A stretch of DNA of 64,000 nt from Ketobacter sp963922875 (GCA_963922875.1 CAWUJH010000001.1:434001-498000); one strand, 5' to 3'. Shown: positions 18,267 through 27,661, counted from the first letter of the stretch. Notes: a model not told the origin generated them from the sequence alone. Program-made: numbers and translations.

Positions 18267-19682
18267 GTGACCAAAACAGTCCACTCTTTCTGCAACGACG
18301 TTCTCGCAGACCACGACGCTGTGGAACTCGCCGCAATGGTAAAAAGACGTGAAGTCAGTTCTGCCGAGCTGGTTCGTGCAGCCATCGCTCGAGCAGAAAG
18401 CGTGCAGCCGGAACTCTCAGCCATTGCCCATACTCTCTACGATCAGGCCTTAGCTAAGGCCGAGCAACCTCTCACAGGTATTTTTGCCGGAGTACCGGTG
18501 TTCATTAAGGACACCACCAACGTACTCGGAGCGCCGACGCGGCTGGGTTCACAAGCCATAGGTACCCGGCCAGCCAAAAAAGACGCCGCATTCACCAAAT
18601 TGCTTGCGGCACAGGGCACGGTGTTGCTGGGCAAAACCTGCCTACCGGAACTGGGCTTCAATGCCACCACCGAACCCCAGGGAGGCAAGCCCACGCGCAA
18701 CCCCTGGAACACAGACTATTCCTCCGGTGGCTCCTCTGGCGGATCCGCCGCGCTTGTTGCCGCCGGTGTTGTACCGCTGGCCCATGGCAACGATGGCGGC
18801 GGTTCACTAAGAATACCCTCAGCCTGTTGCGGCCTGTTTGCACTTAAGCCAACGCGAGGCCGGCTACCCACCTACGAAGCTGCACGCCAGTTACCCATCA
18901 ACATTGTGTGCGACGGAGTAATCACCCGCAGCGTGCGAGATTCGGCCTACTTCTACGCTGGTGCCGAACATCACTTCAGAAGTCGTAAGTTACCGCCAAT
19001 CGGACTCGTGGAAGGTCCAGGCAAGCAGCGTTTGCGGGTTGGTTTGGCGCTGGATTCCATCGGCGTCGACCCAACCGATGCCGCCACCCGCGACGCGGTG
19101 CTCGATATAGCCCAGCACCTTGAATTCCTTGGCCACAGTGTTGAAGAAATTCAAATTCCCACCGCTGTAGAAGCGCTGCCAGCGGACTTTATCCTCTACT
19201 GGGCAATGATCGCATTTCTGTCCACTACATTTGGCAAATTCGCCATCAGCTCAGACTTCGATGCCTCACGCGTAGAGGACCTGACCCGAGGCCTTGCGGG
19301 CTTCTATAAGGCCCGGTTTCTAAGAACTCCTGGCGCCCTCTACCGCCTCGCTCGCTCAGCCCAACTCTACGCTCGCACACTTGCCGATTACGATGTGCTG
19401 CTCACCCCAGTTGTGGGTCACACCACACCGAAACTCGGCCATTTGTCACCGGACGTAGACTTTGAAACCCTGCTTCCAAGATTGCGTAATTTCGTGGCCT
19501 TCTCTCCGCTCAACAACGCCACCGGTAGCCCGGCAATGTCAGTGCCACTCTGCTCGACACTTGACGGACTTCCTATTGGTATACACTTCGCCGGCAAACA
19601 CGGCGACGAGCGCAGGCTACTTGAGCTCGCCTACGAACTCGAGCAATATCGACCTTTCCGCCGTATTCAAACCGCACGCTAG
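18267..19682 (+). CDS. Amidase signature family hydrolase
   Basis: 471 residues from GTG 18267. An upstream in-frame GTG at 18225 would add 14 residues, but the downstream start gives the usual N-terminus of the family and has GGAA at suitable distance. The Ser-Ser-Lys triad of the amidase signature family is visible: Lys in VFIKDTTNV, and the Gly/Ser-rich signature YSSGGSSGGSAALVA followed by GNDGGGSLRIPSACCGLFALKP. Such enzymes hydrolyse C-N amide bonds of many small substrates. There is no signal peptide, so it is cytoplasmic. No gatB or gatC is nearby, so it is unlikely to be the tRNA amidotransferase subunit. Its link to the hydrogenase operon 100 bases downstream is unclear. Confidence 0.9.
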   Translation: MTKTVHSFCNDVLADHDAVELAAMVKRREVSSAELVRAAIARAESVQPELSAIAHTLYDQALAKAEQPLTGIFAGVPVFIKDTTNVLGAPTRLGSQAIGTRPAKKDAAFTKLLAAQGTVLLGKTCLPELGFNATTEPQGGKPTRNPWNTDYSSGGSSGGSAALVAAGVVPLAHGNDGGGSLRIPSACCGLFALKPTRGRLPTYEAARQLPINIVCDGVITRSVRDSAYFYAGAEHHFRSRKLPPIGLVEGPGKQRLRVGLALDSIGVDPTDAATRDAVLDIAQHLEFLGHSVEEIQIPTAVEALPADFILYWAMIAFLSTTFGKFAISSDFDASRVEDLTRGLAGFYKARFLRTPGALYRLARSAQLYARTLADYDVLLTPVVGHTTPKLGHLSPDVDFETLLPRLRNFVAFSPLNNATGSPAMSVPLCSTLDGLPIGIHFAGKHGDERRLLELAYELEQYRPFRRIQTAR

Positions 19683-19786
19683 TAGAACTTTTTCCTTAGC
19701 AATGTTGATGCAAAGCCGTTTTAACTGTCATGAACACAAGTTATAGTCCGTAACGAGGAAGTCAAAGTCCACCACGGCTAAAAACT

Positions 19787-20923
19787 ATGCAATCAAAAGT
19801 TCTATCGGCTGAACATTTGGACCAGTTGATCCAAACCCTGAAACAAAGCGGTTTTTTAGTGATCGGCCCCAGGCGTGAAGAATTTGCTATTATCTACGAC
19901 GAGATAGAGGCCGCATCTGACTTGCCTCAGGGATGGATCGACGAGCAGGAAAAAGGGCATTACCGACTGCAGCCCGCTGGCGACGACCGTTACTTCGGTT
20001 ATACGGTTGCCGCTAATGCCTGGAAAAAATTCCTTAACCCGCCAAAACAGCGGTTATGGCAGGCTCGCCAGAACAATGGAAAATTGGCATTTATTCCGCA
20101 ATCCAATGATGCGCCGCCGCTGGCGTTTATTGGGGTGCGTAGTTGTGAATTGCATGCCATTCACATTCAGGATAGGGTTTTTATTCACGATGCTCATCGC
20201 GATGACAACTATAACCAGCGGCGTCAGTCATTGTTTACCGTGGCCGTCAACTGCACCCGCGCCACGGCTACCTGCTTTTGTGTCAGCATGAAAACCGGAC
20301 CCGCCGTATCCCTGCCCAGCGATATCATCCTCACCGAGATTATCGATCATGACGCACACTACTTTTTAATGGATGCGGGTACCGATGCTGGAAAGGCCAT
20401 AGTCGCCCAGTTGCCCCAACAACCAGCCAAGGAGACACAACGTGCCCTGGGGGAATCCCGTATTGAGGAAGCCCGCCAGCAAATGCAATCCGGTGCCCGC
20501 TTTTTTGACAACCGCGACACCAAAGCGCTGCTCTATCGTAATATGGAATCACCGGCCTGGGATGAAGTCGCTGATCGTTGCCTGTCTTGCGCTAATTGCA
20601 CACTGGCCTGCCCCACTTGCTTTTGCTCGGCCGTGGAAGACACCACCGACTTGACCGGCGAGCATGCCGAACGCTGGCAGCGCTGGGACTCCTGTTTTAA
20701 TAGCGATTTTAGTTATATTCATGGCGGTGCCGTGCGCCAAAGCACTCGTTCCCGATACCGTCAGTGGATGACCCACAAATTGGCAAGCTGGATCGATCAG
20801 TTCGGCCATTCTGGCTGCGTGGGTTGTGGTCGTTGTATCAGTTGGTGTCCGGTGGGCATTGATATTACAGAGCAATTACAGCTCATGCAGGCGGCCGATG
20901 CGAAGGAGGATAAAACCTCATGA
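19787..20923 (+). CDS. hydB: Group 3b [NiFe] hydrogenase (sulfhydrogenase) beta subunit, iron-sulfur protein
   Basis: 378 residues. The C-terminal part holds two [4Fe-4S] ferredoxin motifs: CLSCANCTLACPTC (about 265-278) and CVGCGRCISWCP (about 345-356). The N-terminal 250 residues match the beta subunit of sulfhydrogenases and anaerobic sulfite-reductase-type complexes. It passes electrons between the hydrogenase small subunit and the flavin subunit. It is the first gene of a tightly packed operon; its stop overlaps the next start (ATGA-type, 20920-20923). AGGAAG occurs upstream, but too far from the ATG to act as an ordinary ribosome-binding site. Confidence 0.88.
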   Translation: MQSKVLSAEHLDQLIQTLKQSGFLVIGPRREEFAIIYDEIEAASDLPQGWIDEQEKGHYRLQPAGDDRYFGYTVAANAWKKFLNPPKQRLWQARQNNGKLAFIPQSNDAPPLAFIGVRSCELHAIHIQDRVFIHDAHRDDNYNQRRQSLFTVAVNCTRATATCFCVSMKTGPAVSLPSDIILTEIIDHDAHYFLMDAGTDAGKAIVAQLPQQPAKETQRALGESRIEEARQQMQSGARFFDNRDTKALLYRNMESPAWDEVADRCLSCANCTLACPTCFCSAVEDTTDLTGEHAERWQRWDSCFNSDFSYIHGGAVRQSTRSRYRQWMTHKLASWIDQFGHSGCVGCGRCISWCPVGIDITEQLQLMQAADAKEDKTS

Positions 20924-21384
20924 AGACGGTGGCCGACTTGGTTCGCGAACACGCACTGTTTGCCGGGATGGACCCCACCCAGGTGGATTTCATCGCTGGG
21001 TGCGGTCAATTAAAACGCTTTGCATGTGGTGACTATTTAGTGCGGGAAAACGACCCGGCCGATCATTGCTACCTGATCATGGCCGGTCGGGCAGTGATTG
21101 AGACCCATCAACATAACCGGCCACCGGTACCACTATTGACCCTGAATGCCAACGATATTGTTGGCTGGTCCTGGCTGACACCACCTTACCGGTATCAGTT
21201 CGATGCTCGCGCCATTACTAACCTTCGCACCATTCAACTGGATGGCCGCTGCATTCGTCAAAAATGCGACAGTGATCCTGCATTGGGCTACGAACTGCTT
21301 AAACGTCTGGCCGCCGTTATGGTTTCACGCATCAATTGCGCGCGATTTCAATTACTGGATGTCTACGGCGGGCCAACACCATGA
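20920..21384 (+). CDS. Cyclic-nucleotide-binding-fold protein without HTH, inside hydrogenase operon
   Basis: 154 residues that cover only the cNMP-binding beta-roll of CRP/FNR proteins: LFAGMDPTQVDFIAGCG, then FACGDYLVRENDPADHCYLIMAGRAVIE, read as short motifs GDYLVREND and YLIMAGRAVIE. The chain ends shortly after the dimerisation-like helix (about 125-145), so no DNA-binding HTH is present. The phosphate-binding cassette (normally GE...RxA) is replaced by GWSWLTPPYRYQFDARA, which argues against ordinary cAMP binding. The gene overlaps both hydB and hydG by 4 bases, implying translational coupling and near-equal production with the subunits. It may be a regulatory or structural partner of the enzyme rather than a transcription factor. 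Confidence 0.8.
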   Translation: MKTVADLVREHALFAGMDPTQVDFIAGCGQLKRFACGDYLVRENDPADHCYLIMAGRAVIETHQHNRPPVPLLTLNANDIVGWSWLTPPYRYQFDARAITNLRTIQLDGRCIRQKCDSDPALGYELLKRLAAVMVSRINCARFQLLDVYGGPTP

Positions 21385-22208
21385 ACACACCCCGTATCTT
21401 TCAGGTAATCCGGCGGACAGAGGAAATCCCGGCGACAGTGACCCTGGAAATCCAGCCCTGTGATGGTTCTCCCCTGGTCCCTTTCAAGCCGGGTCAGTTC
21501 AATATGCTCTATCAGTTTGGTTCAGGCGAAGTTCCAATTTCGTTTAGTGGCGCACTGCATAGTGGCGCACTGCAGATCAGTGATCGCTACATTCACACCT
21601 TACGCGCCGTGGGCAAAACCACTGAGGCCTTTGCGAAGTTACAGATCGGCGATCAGCTCGGGGTGCGTGGGCCCTTCGGTCACGGCTGGCCACTGGATAA
21701 ACTGGCAGGCAAACATGTCTTGATCGTGGCCGGCGGTCTGGGTATGGCGCCACTGCGACCGCTTTTGGAAGTTCTGTTATCGGAACTGGAGAAGTACGCT
21801 GGCGTGCAATTATTTTACGGCGGCAAACGCCCAGAGGAATTACTTTTTTACCACCAGCTCCAGTCCTGGCGTGAAGTTATTGATGTGCAACTGAGTGCCG
21901 ACCGCGCCGACGCCAACTGGAGCGGTCATATCGGGGTAATCACGCAATTACTCGAAGCCGCTCGACCACCGATAAACAATACCATTGCAGTGGTTTGCGG
22001 CCCGGAAATCATGATGCGCTTTTGCGTTCAGACGTTGCAAAAACTTGGCCTGACAGAAGATTCCATTTATCTGTCTATGGAACGTAACATGCACTGCGCC
22101 ATCGGCCACTGCGGCCACTGCCAGTGGGGCCCGAACTTTATCTGCAAGGACGGCCCGGTATTCTGTTACGCCGATATCGCCCCTTGGTTTTATCAGAGGG
22201 AACTATGA
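21381..22208 (+). CDS. hydG: Group 3b hydrogenase gamma subunit, FAD/NAD(P)-binding
   Basis: 275 residues from ATG 21381, which overlaps the preceding stop; a longer frame from 21336 lies inside the upstream gene and is rejected. It has a ferredoxin-reductase-like fold: flavin-binding region with FKPGQFNMLY, NAD(P)-binding loop VAGGLGMAPLRP (about 116-127), and the C-terminal [2Fe-2S] motif of dihydroorotate-dehydrogenase-B-type proteins, Cys residues in HCAIGHCGHCQ and VFCYAD. It exchanges electrons with NAD(P)H. The stop overlaps the start of the small-subunit gene. Confidence 0.9.
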   Translation: MNTPRIFQVIRRTEEIPATVTLEIQPCDGSPLVPFKPGQFNMLYQFGSGEVPISFSGALHSGALQISDRYIHTLRAVGKTTEAFAKLQIGDQLGVRGPFGHGWPLDKLAGKHVLIVAGGLGMAPLRPLLEVLLSELEKYAGVQLFYGGKRPEELLFYHQLQSWREVIDVQLSADRADANWSGHIGVITQLLEAARPPINNTIAVVCGPEIMMRFCVQTLQKLGLTEDSIYLSMERNMHCAIGHCGHCQWGPNFICKDGPVFCYADIAPWFYQREL

Positions 22209-22993
22209 TGACAAAAGCAAAAGTAGCAGTGTGGAAATTCACCTCTTGCGATGGCTGTCAGCTAAGCCTGCTCGACTGCGAAGATGAACTACTCAGCGTC
22301 GCCAATGCCGTGGATATTGCCTATTTTATGGAAGCCACCAGCCGTCAGGTTCCCGGCCCCTATGACCTTTCCATTGTGGAAGGCTCTATCAGCACCCCCG
22401 AACAACTGGAGTTGATCGCCTCGGTACGGGCGCAGTCCCACTTTGTAGTCGCCATCGGTGCTTGTGCCACCGCAGGCGGAATCCAGGCGCTGCGTAACAT
22501 GGCTAATATCGACGATTATATTAGCACCGTGTATGCCCATCCTGATTATATACAAACCTTGGCCACCTCAACGGCTATCAGCGATCATATCCATGTCGAC
22601 TTTGAACTGCGCGGCTGCCCAATTAACAAGCATCAGTTATTGGAGGTGATAAGCGCCTTCCTCAACCAACGTCGCCCTCGCATCAGCAATCATTCGGTAT
22701 GCGTGGAATGCAAACTTGAAAACACTATTTGCGTTGCAGTCAGCCGCGGCGAAGCCTGTATGGGACCGATAACTCAAGCTGGGTGTGGTGCTTTGTGCCC
22801 CCGTTATCATCGTGCCTGTTTTGGCTGTTATGGCCCCAAAGAAAATCCAAATCCGGATTCCCTGGCACAATGGTGGCAAACTGAAAATCATACCGATAAA
22901 GTAAAAATTATTGAAAACCTGAGCAACTTCAATACTGCAGCACCAGCATTTCATGACGCCGCAGAGAAAATCCGCACGGGTGGAAAACCATGA
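22205..22993 (+). CDS. hydD: Group 3b hydrogenase delta (small) subunit
   Basis: 262 residues from ATG 22205; a second ATG follows directly at 22208. It carries the electron-transfer small-subunit signature TSCDGCQLSLLD near the N-terminus, IGACATAGG in the middle, GCPINKHQL, and a Cys-rich C-terminus (CVECKLENTICV, GACMG-type and CGALCPRYHRACFGC) that ligates Fe-S clusters. No Tat signal is present, so the enzyme is cytoplasmic, as expected for group 3 hydrogenases. It overlaps hydG upstream and hydA downstream by 4 bases. Confidence 0.9.
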   Translation: MMTKAKVAVWKFTSCDGCQLSLLDCEDELLSVANAVDIAYFMEATSRQVPGPYDLSIVEGSISTPEQLELIASVRAQSHFVVAIGACATAGGIQALRNMANIDDYISTVYAHPDYIQTLATSTAISDHIHVDFELRGCPINKHQLLEVISAFLNQRRPRISNHSVCVECKLENTICVAVSRGEACMGPITQAGCGALCPRYHRACFGCYGPKENPNPDSLAQWWQTENHTDKVKIIENLSNFNTAAPAFHDAAEKIRTGGKP

Positions 22994-24309
22994 AGGATAA
23001 AAGCAAAACCATTCGCGTCGATTATCTGGCGCGAGTGGAAGGCGAAGGCGCATTGTATATTCGCTACGACGATAAAGCGGTCCATGAAGTGCAACTGAAA
23101 ATATTCGAGCCACCGCGCTTTTTCGAAGCCTTTCTGCAAGGCCGAGACTACAGCGAAGCGCCGGATATCACAGCGCGCATCTGTGGCATTTGTCCCGTAG
23201 CCTATCAAATGAGTTCCGTACATGCCATGGAAAATGCCTTGGGGTTTGAGGCTGAGCCCGGCATTCAACAGCTACGGCGATTACTGTACTGCGGCGAATG
23301 GATCGAAAGCCACGTGTTGCATATCGCAATGCTGCATGCACCGGATTTTCTCAAGCTGCACAGCGCTGTGGATATGGCCAAGCTGCACCCGGAAATTGTG
23401 CAGCAAGCGCTGGCGTTGAAGAAGACCGGCAACGCCATTGTTAATCTGTTAGGTGGACGGGAAATTCACCCAATCAATGTGCGTATTGGTGGCTTTTATA
23501 GATTGCCCAAGCGCGAGGAATTACAGTCGTTACGAAAAAGTCTGGACGAAGCGCTAACCCTTGCCATTGCACTGACACGCTGGGTGGCCACACTCAAGCT
23601 GCCCACCTTCGACCGCCAGCAGCAGCCTTACCTGTTTGTTGCATTACACAACGAACAGGAATACCCAATGAATCGCGGCCGCCTGGTATCCAGTGCCGGG
23701 TTGGACATCACCGCAAACGAATTCGAACAGCATTTTACCGAGCACCATGTGGCTCATAGCAATGCGCTGCACTGTTTAATGAATAATGATAGGCCATACT
23801 TCGTTGGCCCAATGGCGCGCTTTAATCTCAACTTCCAGCAGCTTGCGCCCTGCGCTAAACAGCTGGCAAAAGAAGTTGGCGTTATCCCTCCCTATAGCAA
23901 TCCTTTTGGCAGCATTATCGTACGGGCGCTGGAAGTAGTGCACGCCGTGGCAACGGCGCGGGAATTAATAGACCAGTATCAAGCACCAGAGCATCCCTAT
24001 ACCACAAAAGAAGCAAAAGCCGCTCGCGGCTATGCCATTACGGAAGCGCCGCGAGGCATTCTTTATCACCGCTACGACATCAACGATCAAGGAAAAATTC
24101 AAGAGGCAAAAATTGTTCCGCCCACCTCACAAAACCAGAAAACGATTGAAGATGACCTGCGACTGATGTTGCCCACGCTGATGCATCTTGAAGAAGAGGA
24201 TTTGCGTCATCGTTGTGAACAGGCCATTCGTAACTATGACCCCTGCATCTCCTGCGCCACCCACTTTTTGCAACTGAGCCTGGACAAAATACCATGCACA
24301 ACACCTTAA
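22990..24309 (+). CDS. hydA: Group 3b hydrogenase alpha (large, NiFe) subunit
   Basis: 439 residues. Both nickel-site motifs are intact: RICGIC (Cys65, Cys68) near the N-terminus and DPCISCATH (Cys419, Cys422, His425) near the C-terminus. The 14 residues after His425 form the extension normally removed by the maturation endopeptidase, whose gene follows with a 16-base overlap. Together with hydB, G and D this defines an NAD(P)-linked bidirectional hydrogenase of group 3b, known from family work to couple H2 oxidation or evolution to NAD(P)(H) and in some cases to reduce sulfur. Direction in this organism cannot be read from sequence. Confidence 0.94.
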   Translation: MKDKSKTIRVDYLARVEGEGALYIRYDDKAVHEVQLKIFEPPRFFEAFLQGRDYSEAPDITARICGICPVAYQMSSVHAMENALGFEAEPGIQQLRRLLYCGEWIESHVLHIAMLHAPDFLKLHSAVDMAKLHPEIVQQALALKKTGNAIVNLLGGREIHPINVRIGGFYRLPKREELQSLRKSLDEALTLAIALTRWVATLKLPTFDRQQQPYLFVALHNEQEYPMNRGRLVSSAGLDITANEFEQHFTEHHVAHSNALHCLMNNDRPYFVGPMARFNLNFQQLAPCAKQLAKEVGVIPPYSNPFGSIIVRALEVVHAVATARELIDQYQAPEHPYTTKEAKAARGYAITEAPRGILYHRYDINDQGKIQEAKIVPPTSQNQKTIEDDLRLMLPTLMHLEEEDLRHRCEQAIRNYDPCISCATHFLQLSLDKIPCTTP

Positions 24310-24791
24310 CAGTGCCGTTGGTGATTGGCTTGGGTAATCGCTGGCGGGGTGATGACGCCCTGGGCCCACTGGTGCTGGATGAACTGCGACACAGACACCC
24401 AATTGGCACCAAAAGCGGTTGTATCGAAATCATTGAAAGTCCCGGCGACACTCTGAGTGTCATTAATGCCTGGGCTGATCGCGATCAGGTTTACCTGATT
24501 GATGCTTGCAGTGATGATGAACTGGAACCGGGCCAGGTGGTTATCATTCACAACGCCATAACCACACCCACAACACTACAAACATTGCGTCATCCCACAT
24601 CAAGCCATGTGCTCGATATTGAACAGGCGATAGGACTCAGCCAAACCATGGGCAACACGCCAAAACGACTGACCATCTACGCCGCAAACGCCACTCAGTT
24701 TACTGCGGGTGCCAAACCGAGTGCAGCGATTTTGCATGCCGTGGAAACCATTGCAAACACCGTGTCCACCGCTCTTACACCCACGCAATAA
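24294..24791 (+). CDS. Hydrogenase maturation endopeptidase (HycI/HoxW-type)
   Basis: 165 residues. The N-terminal motif GLGNRWRGDDALGPLV (about 12-27) includes the Asp that binds nickel in this protease family, and IDACSDDELEPGQV holds the second conserved Asp region. A His near SSHVLDIEQ fits the third ligand. The enzyme trims the C-terminal tail of the large subunit after nickel insertion. It starts inside the hydA coding end, so it is translationally coupled to its substrate. No other large subunit is in the window, so hydA is its evident client. Confidence 0.88.
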   Translation: MHNTLTVPLVIGLGNRWRGDDALGPLVLDELRHRHPIGTKSGCIEIIESPGDTLSVINAWADRDQVYLIDACSDDELEPGQVVIIHNAITTPTTLQTLRHPTSSHVLDIEQAIGLSQTMGNTPKRLTIYAANATQFTAGAKPSAAILHAVETIANTVSTALTPTQ

Positions 24792-24814
24792 CCATCGGAT
24801 ACCAGGGCCACAAC

Positions 24815-25087
24815 ATGCACGAACTGTCTCTACTCAATGACCTGCTAAAAAAGATCCGCCAGATTGCACAGGAACAACACCCCGCCAGTATTCAGTCAGT
24901 GAACATTGAATTGGGTGCCCTGGCGCATATCTCCGCAGACCATTTTCGTGAGCATTTTGAGCAGGCCGTAGCGGGAACCGAATTGGCGACGGTCACCCTG
25001 CATGTTGCGGTCAACAACGACATTCATGCCCCTACAGCCCAGGATATTCTGCTTAGAAGTGTCGATCTCGTAGAGCACCATGACTAG
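24815..25087 (+). CDS. hypA: HypA-like nickel chaperone lacking the zinc loop
   Basis: 90 residues instead of the usual 113 or so. The N-terminal MHELSLLNDLL, with the nickel-binding Met1-His2-Glu3, is intact, as is the core with IELGAL. The C-terminal strand DILLRSVDLVE aligns with the last strand of ordinary HypA. The segment in between, which normally holds two CxxC zinc-binding pairs, is reduced to a few residues, and the protein has no Cys at all. The deletion is in frame and leaves the nickel domain whole, so this looks like an evolved short form. hypB is absent from the cluster. The stop overlaps the hypF start. Confidence 0.82.
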   Translation: MHELSLLNDLLKKIRQIAQEQHPASIQSVNIELGALAHISADHFREHFEQAVAGTELATVTLHVAVNNDIHAPTAQDILLRSVDLVEHHD

Positions 25088-27428
25088 TCAAAACGCAGCA
25101 CCTAAACCCATCCAATGTCGACACTTGGTGGTCACCGGAACGGTGCAAGGTGTTGGTTTCCGCCCCGCAGTGCGCCAGCTTGCTAACCAATACGGTCTTA
25201 CTGGATGGGTAAGCAACAGCGCCGAAGGGGCCATTATTGAAATAGAGGGTGAACTGCAACAGCTGGCAGCTTTTATCGCGGAATTGCCCATGGGTTTACC
25301 GCCATCGGTCTCTATTACGGACATTCAGATTAATGAAAAGCTTCCCTCGCAGGCCCAAGGCTTTGAAATTAGAAACAGCATTAAAGGTGGCTACTACCGC
25401 GTCACCGTGCCCCCAGACCTCGCACCTTGCCCCAGCTGCCTGAGCGAGTTTAACGACCCGCACAATCGCCGCTACCACTACCCGTTTATCAGCTGTACCG
25501 CTTGCGGTCCTCGCTGGTCGATTCTGCGCGACCTTCCCTATGACCGCACCCAAACCAGCTTTGCGGAATTTTCTCCTTGTTCCAATTGCGAGCAGGAATA
25601 CAACGACACCCAAGGACGCCGCAGCCATCACCAGACCATAAGCTGCCCCCAATGCGGCCCGACACTATCGCTATTGGATAGCAGGGGTTGCCAGCAGGCT
25701 ATCAACAATGATGCACTAAAAGGCGTTACCCAAGCCTTGAGCGAAGGAAAAGTGGTGGCGCTAAAAAGCGTCGGCGGCTTCCAATTGTTGGTGGATGCCT
25801 ACAACCCTGAAGCGATAAAACGCTTACGCCAACGCAAACAGCGACCGGCCAAACCACTGGCCATGATGTTCGCTCATTTAAAACAGATACAGCACTATGC
25901 CCATATCGACGTAGTCGAACGGGAAGCTTTATTATCGACCGCACGCCCCATCGTGATTCTCAATAGCAGAGGACAACTGCCAAAACTGATTGCACCAGAA
26001 AACCCCAGCCCATTGGGTAACGCCAACGGCACTATTGGCGCTATGTTGCCTCCTTCTGCCCTGCACGAAGCGCTTTTTACTACTTGGCAAACGCCACTGG
26101 TCGCTACCAGTGGCAACCCTAGTGGTGAACCGCTGTGTTTTGACAACGACGAAGCCATAAAGCAGCTTGGCCACATAGCCGATTGGTTTTTACTGCACGA
26201 CTTAACCATCACTCAGCCACTGGATGACTCGGTGATCCGCATTATCAATCAGCATCCAGTCACTATCCGAGCCGGACGTGGCATGGCGCCATTAGTGATC
26301 CCGTTGTCGCCATCCATTCAAGGTGGTCAACAACAAAGCCTGCTGGCTTGTGGTGGCCATCAAAAAAGCACTGTTGCCATTAATGTACCGGAAGGGATTC
26401 TGGCCAGCGCTCATATCGGAGACCTGGATAATGTCTCCACCCAACAGCGATTCGCAGCAACAGTGAAACGGATACAATATTTTACCAACGATAAAATTAA
26501 CAGCGTAATTAGCGACCCGCATCCTGAGTACGGCAGTAGTTACTGGGCGGCGGAATCCGGCTATCCCCGGCAAACTGTACAGCATCACATTGCGCATTTT
26601 TTTAGTGCCATGGCAGAACACAATCACCGAAGCCCGGCACTGGGAGTTTGTTGGGATGGCAGCGGTCTGGGTGACGACGGCCATTTATGGGGCGGTGAAT
26701 TTTTTTATTGGGATGGCAAACAGAATGTCCGCCGCATAGCTCACTTGCACCCCTTTGCATTACCTGGAGCGGCCATGGCCATACGCGAACCACGCCGCCA
26801 GGCCTTGGGCCTGCTTAGCGCAGCTGAGTTATCGGCACCCTCTCATTTACGCCATGCCTTTAGCGACTCTGAATGGCACAACCTGCAGCAGATGCTAAAC
26901 AACAAACTCAATAGCCCCTTCTGCACCAGCGCCGGACGCTTGATAGATGCCGTTGCTGCACTGCTGGAATGCGCCCACTATAATCGTTTTGAAGCGGATG
27001 CCGCAATGCAACTGGAAGCGCTGGCCGCTAGCAGCACCCCGAGCAACCTAACGCTGCCATTTACCATTAAGAATGACAAAGGCCTGAGTGTCATCCACTG
27101 GCAACCCTTAATCAAACAACTTTTAATGCATCAAAACCTAGTGCATCAAAACGCTGGCGTTTCCCGTGCAGAACTGGCCGCTGCCTTCTTTCGTAGCCTG
27201 GCTCAGATGATCACCACAATCGTCACCGAATTTGATAAGCTACCGGTATTCCTAACCGGTGGCGTGTTCCAGAACAAATACCTGACAGAAACCACGCTGG
27301 ATTACCTGCAGCAACGGGGTCAACCGGTGTTGATCCAACAACGAGTTCCACCCAACGACGGTGGCCTGGCGGTGGGTCAACTCTATTACAGCCTATTGGT
27401 TGCCCCCAACAAAAGTGTAGGAAGTTAA
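25080..27428 (+). CDS. hypF: Carbamoyltransferase HypF
   Basis: 782 residues, normal length. Domains in order: acylphosphatase-like (about 8-100; TGTVQGVGFRPAV), two zinc-finger-like modules with paired CxxC (CPSC/CTAC and CSNC/CPQC, about 115-200), a YrdC-like domain (about 215-400) and a Kae1-like carbamoyltransferase domain (about 415-770; HHIAHFFSAMAEH, WDGSGLGDDG, LTGGVFQNKYL). HypF uses carbamoyl phosphate and ATP to carbamoylate the C-terminal Cys of HypE, the first step in making the cyanide ligands of the active-site iron. It overlaps hypA by 8 bases. Confidence 0.96.
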   Translation: MTSQNAAPKPIQCRHLVVTGTVQGVGFRPAVRQLANQYGLTGWVSNSAEGAIIEIEGELQQLAAFIAELPMGLPPSVSITDIQINEKLPSQAQGFEIRNSIKGGYYRVTVPPDLAPCPSCLSEFNDPHNRRYHYPFISCTACGPRWSILRDLPYDRTQTSFAEFSPCSNCEQEYNDTQGRRSHHQTISCPQCGPTLSLLDSRGCQQAINNDALKGVTQALSEGKVVALKSVGGFQLLVDAYNPEAIKRLRQRKQRPAKPLAMMFAHLKQIQHYAHIDVVEREALLSTARPIVILNSRGQLPKLIAPENPSPLGNANGTIGAMLPPSALHEALFTTWQTPLVATSGNPSGEPLCFDNDEAIKQLGHIADWFLLHDLTITQPLDDSVIRIINQHPVTIRAGRGMAPLVIPLSPSIQGGQQQSLLACGGHQKSTVAINVPEGILASAHIGDLDNVSTQQRFAATVKRIQYFTNDKINSVISDPHPEYGSSYWAAESGYPRQTVQHHIAHFFSAMAEHNHRSPALGVCWDGSGLGDDGHLWGGEFFYWDGKQNVRRIAHLHPFALPGAAMAIREPRRQALGLLSAAELSAPSHLRHAFSDSEWHNLQQMLNNKLNSPFCTSAGRLIDAVAALLECAHYNRFEADAAMQLEALAASSTPSNLTLPFTIKNDKGLSVIHWQPLIKQLLMHQNLVHQNAGVSRAELAAAFFRSLAQMITTIVTEFDKLPVFLTGGVFQNKYLTETTLDYLQQRGQPVLIQQRVPPNDGGLAVGQLYYSLLVAPNKSVGS

Positions 27429-27430
27429 TC

Positions 27431-27661
27431 ATGTGTTTAGCGATTCCAGGGTGCATCGAGACCATACTCAATGAAGATACACTGGCGCGCACCGCCACCG
27501 TTAGCTTCGCCGGTATTCGCAAAACTGTGAACGTAGCACTAGTACCGGAAGCCCAGGTCGGTGACTATGTTATCGTCCATGTGGGCATTGCCATCAGCCG
27601 CCTGGACGCCGAGCAAGCCCAACGAATTTTCGATGATCTGGACGCGGCGAGCACCCCATGA
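27431..27661 (+). CDS. hypC: Hydrogenase assembly chaperone HypC
   Basis: 76 residues starting MCLAIPG, the hallmark of HypC: Cys2 is used with HypD to carry the Fe(CN)2CO unit to the large subunit. The body (VNVALVPEAQVGDYVIVHVGIAIS) has the OB-like beta-barrel motif of the family, seen here as GDYVIVHVG. It lies 2 bases after the hypF stop and overlaps hypD by 4 bases. Only one HypC-type protein is present, fitting a single hydrogenase client. Confidence 0.95.
   Translation: MCLAIPGCIETILNEDTLARTATVSFAGIRKTVNVALVPEAQVGDYVIVHVGIAISRLDAEQAQRIFDDLDAASTP

Noticed and set aside
19683..19786. Sigma-54 promoter for the hydrogenase operon
   Set aside because: No GG-N10-GC element in the usual TGGCAC/TTGCA form was found upstream of hydB.
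22637..23268. Minus-strand frames of 105-158 codons opposite hydD/hydA
   Set aside because: They overlap well-supported hydrogenase subunits and encode no recognisable domain.
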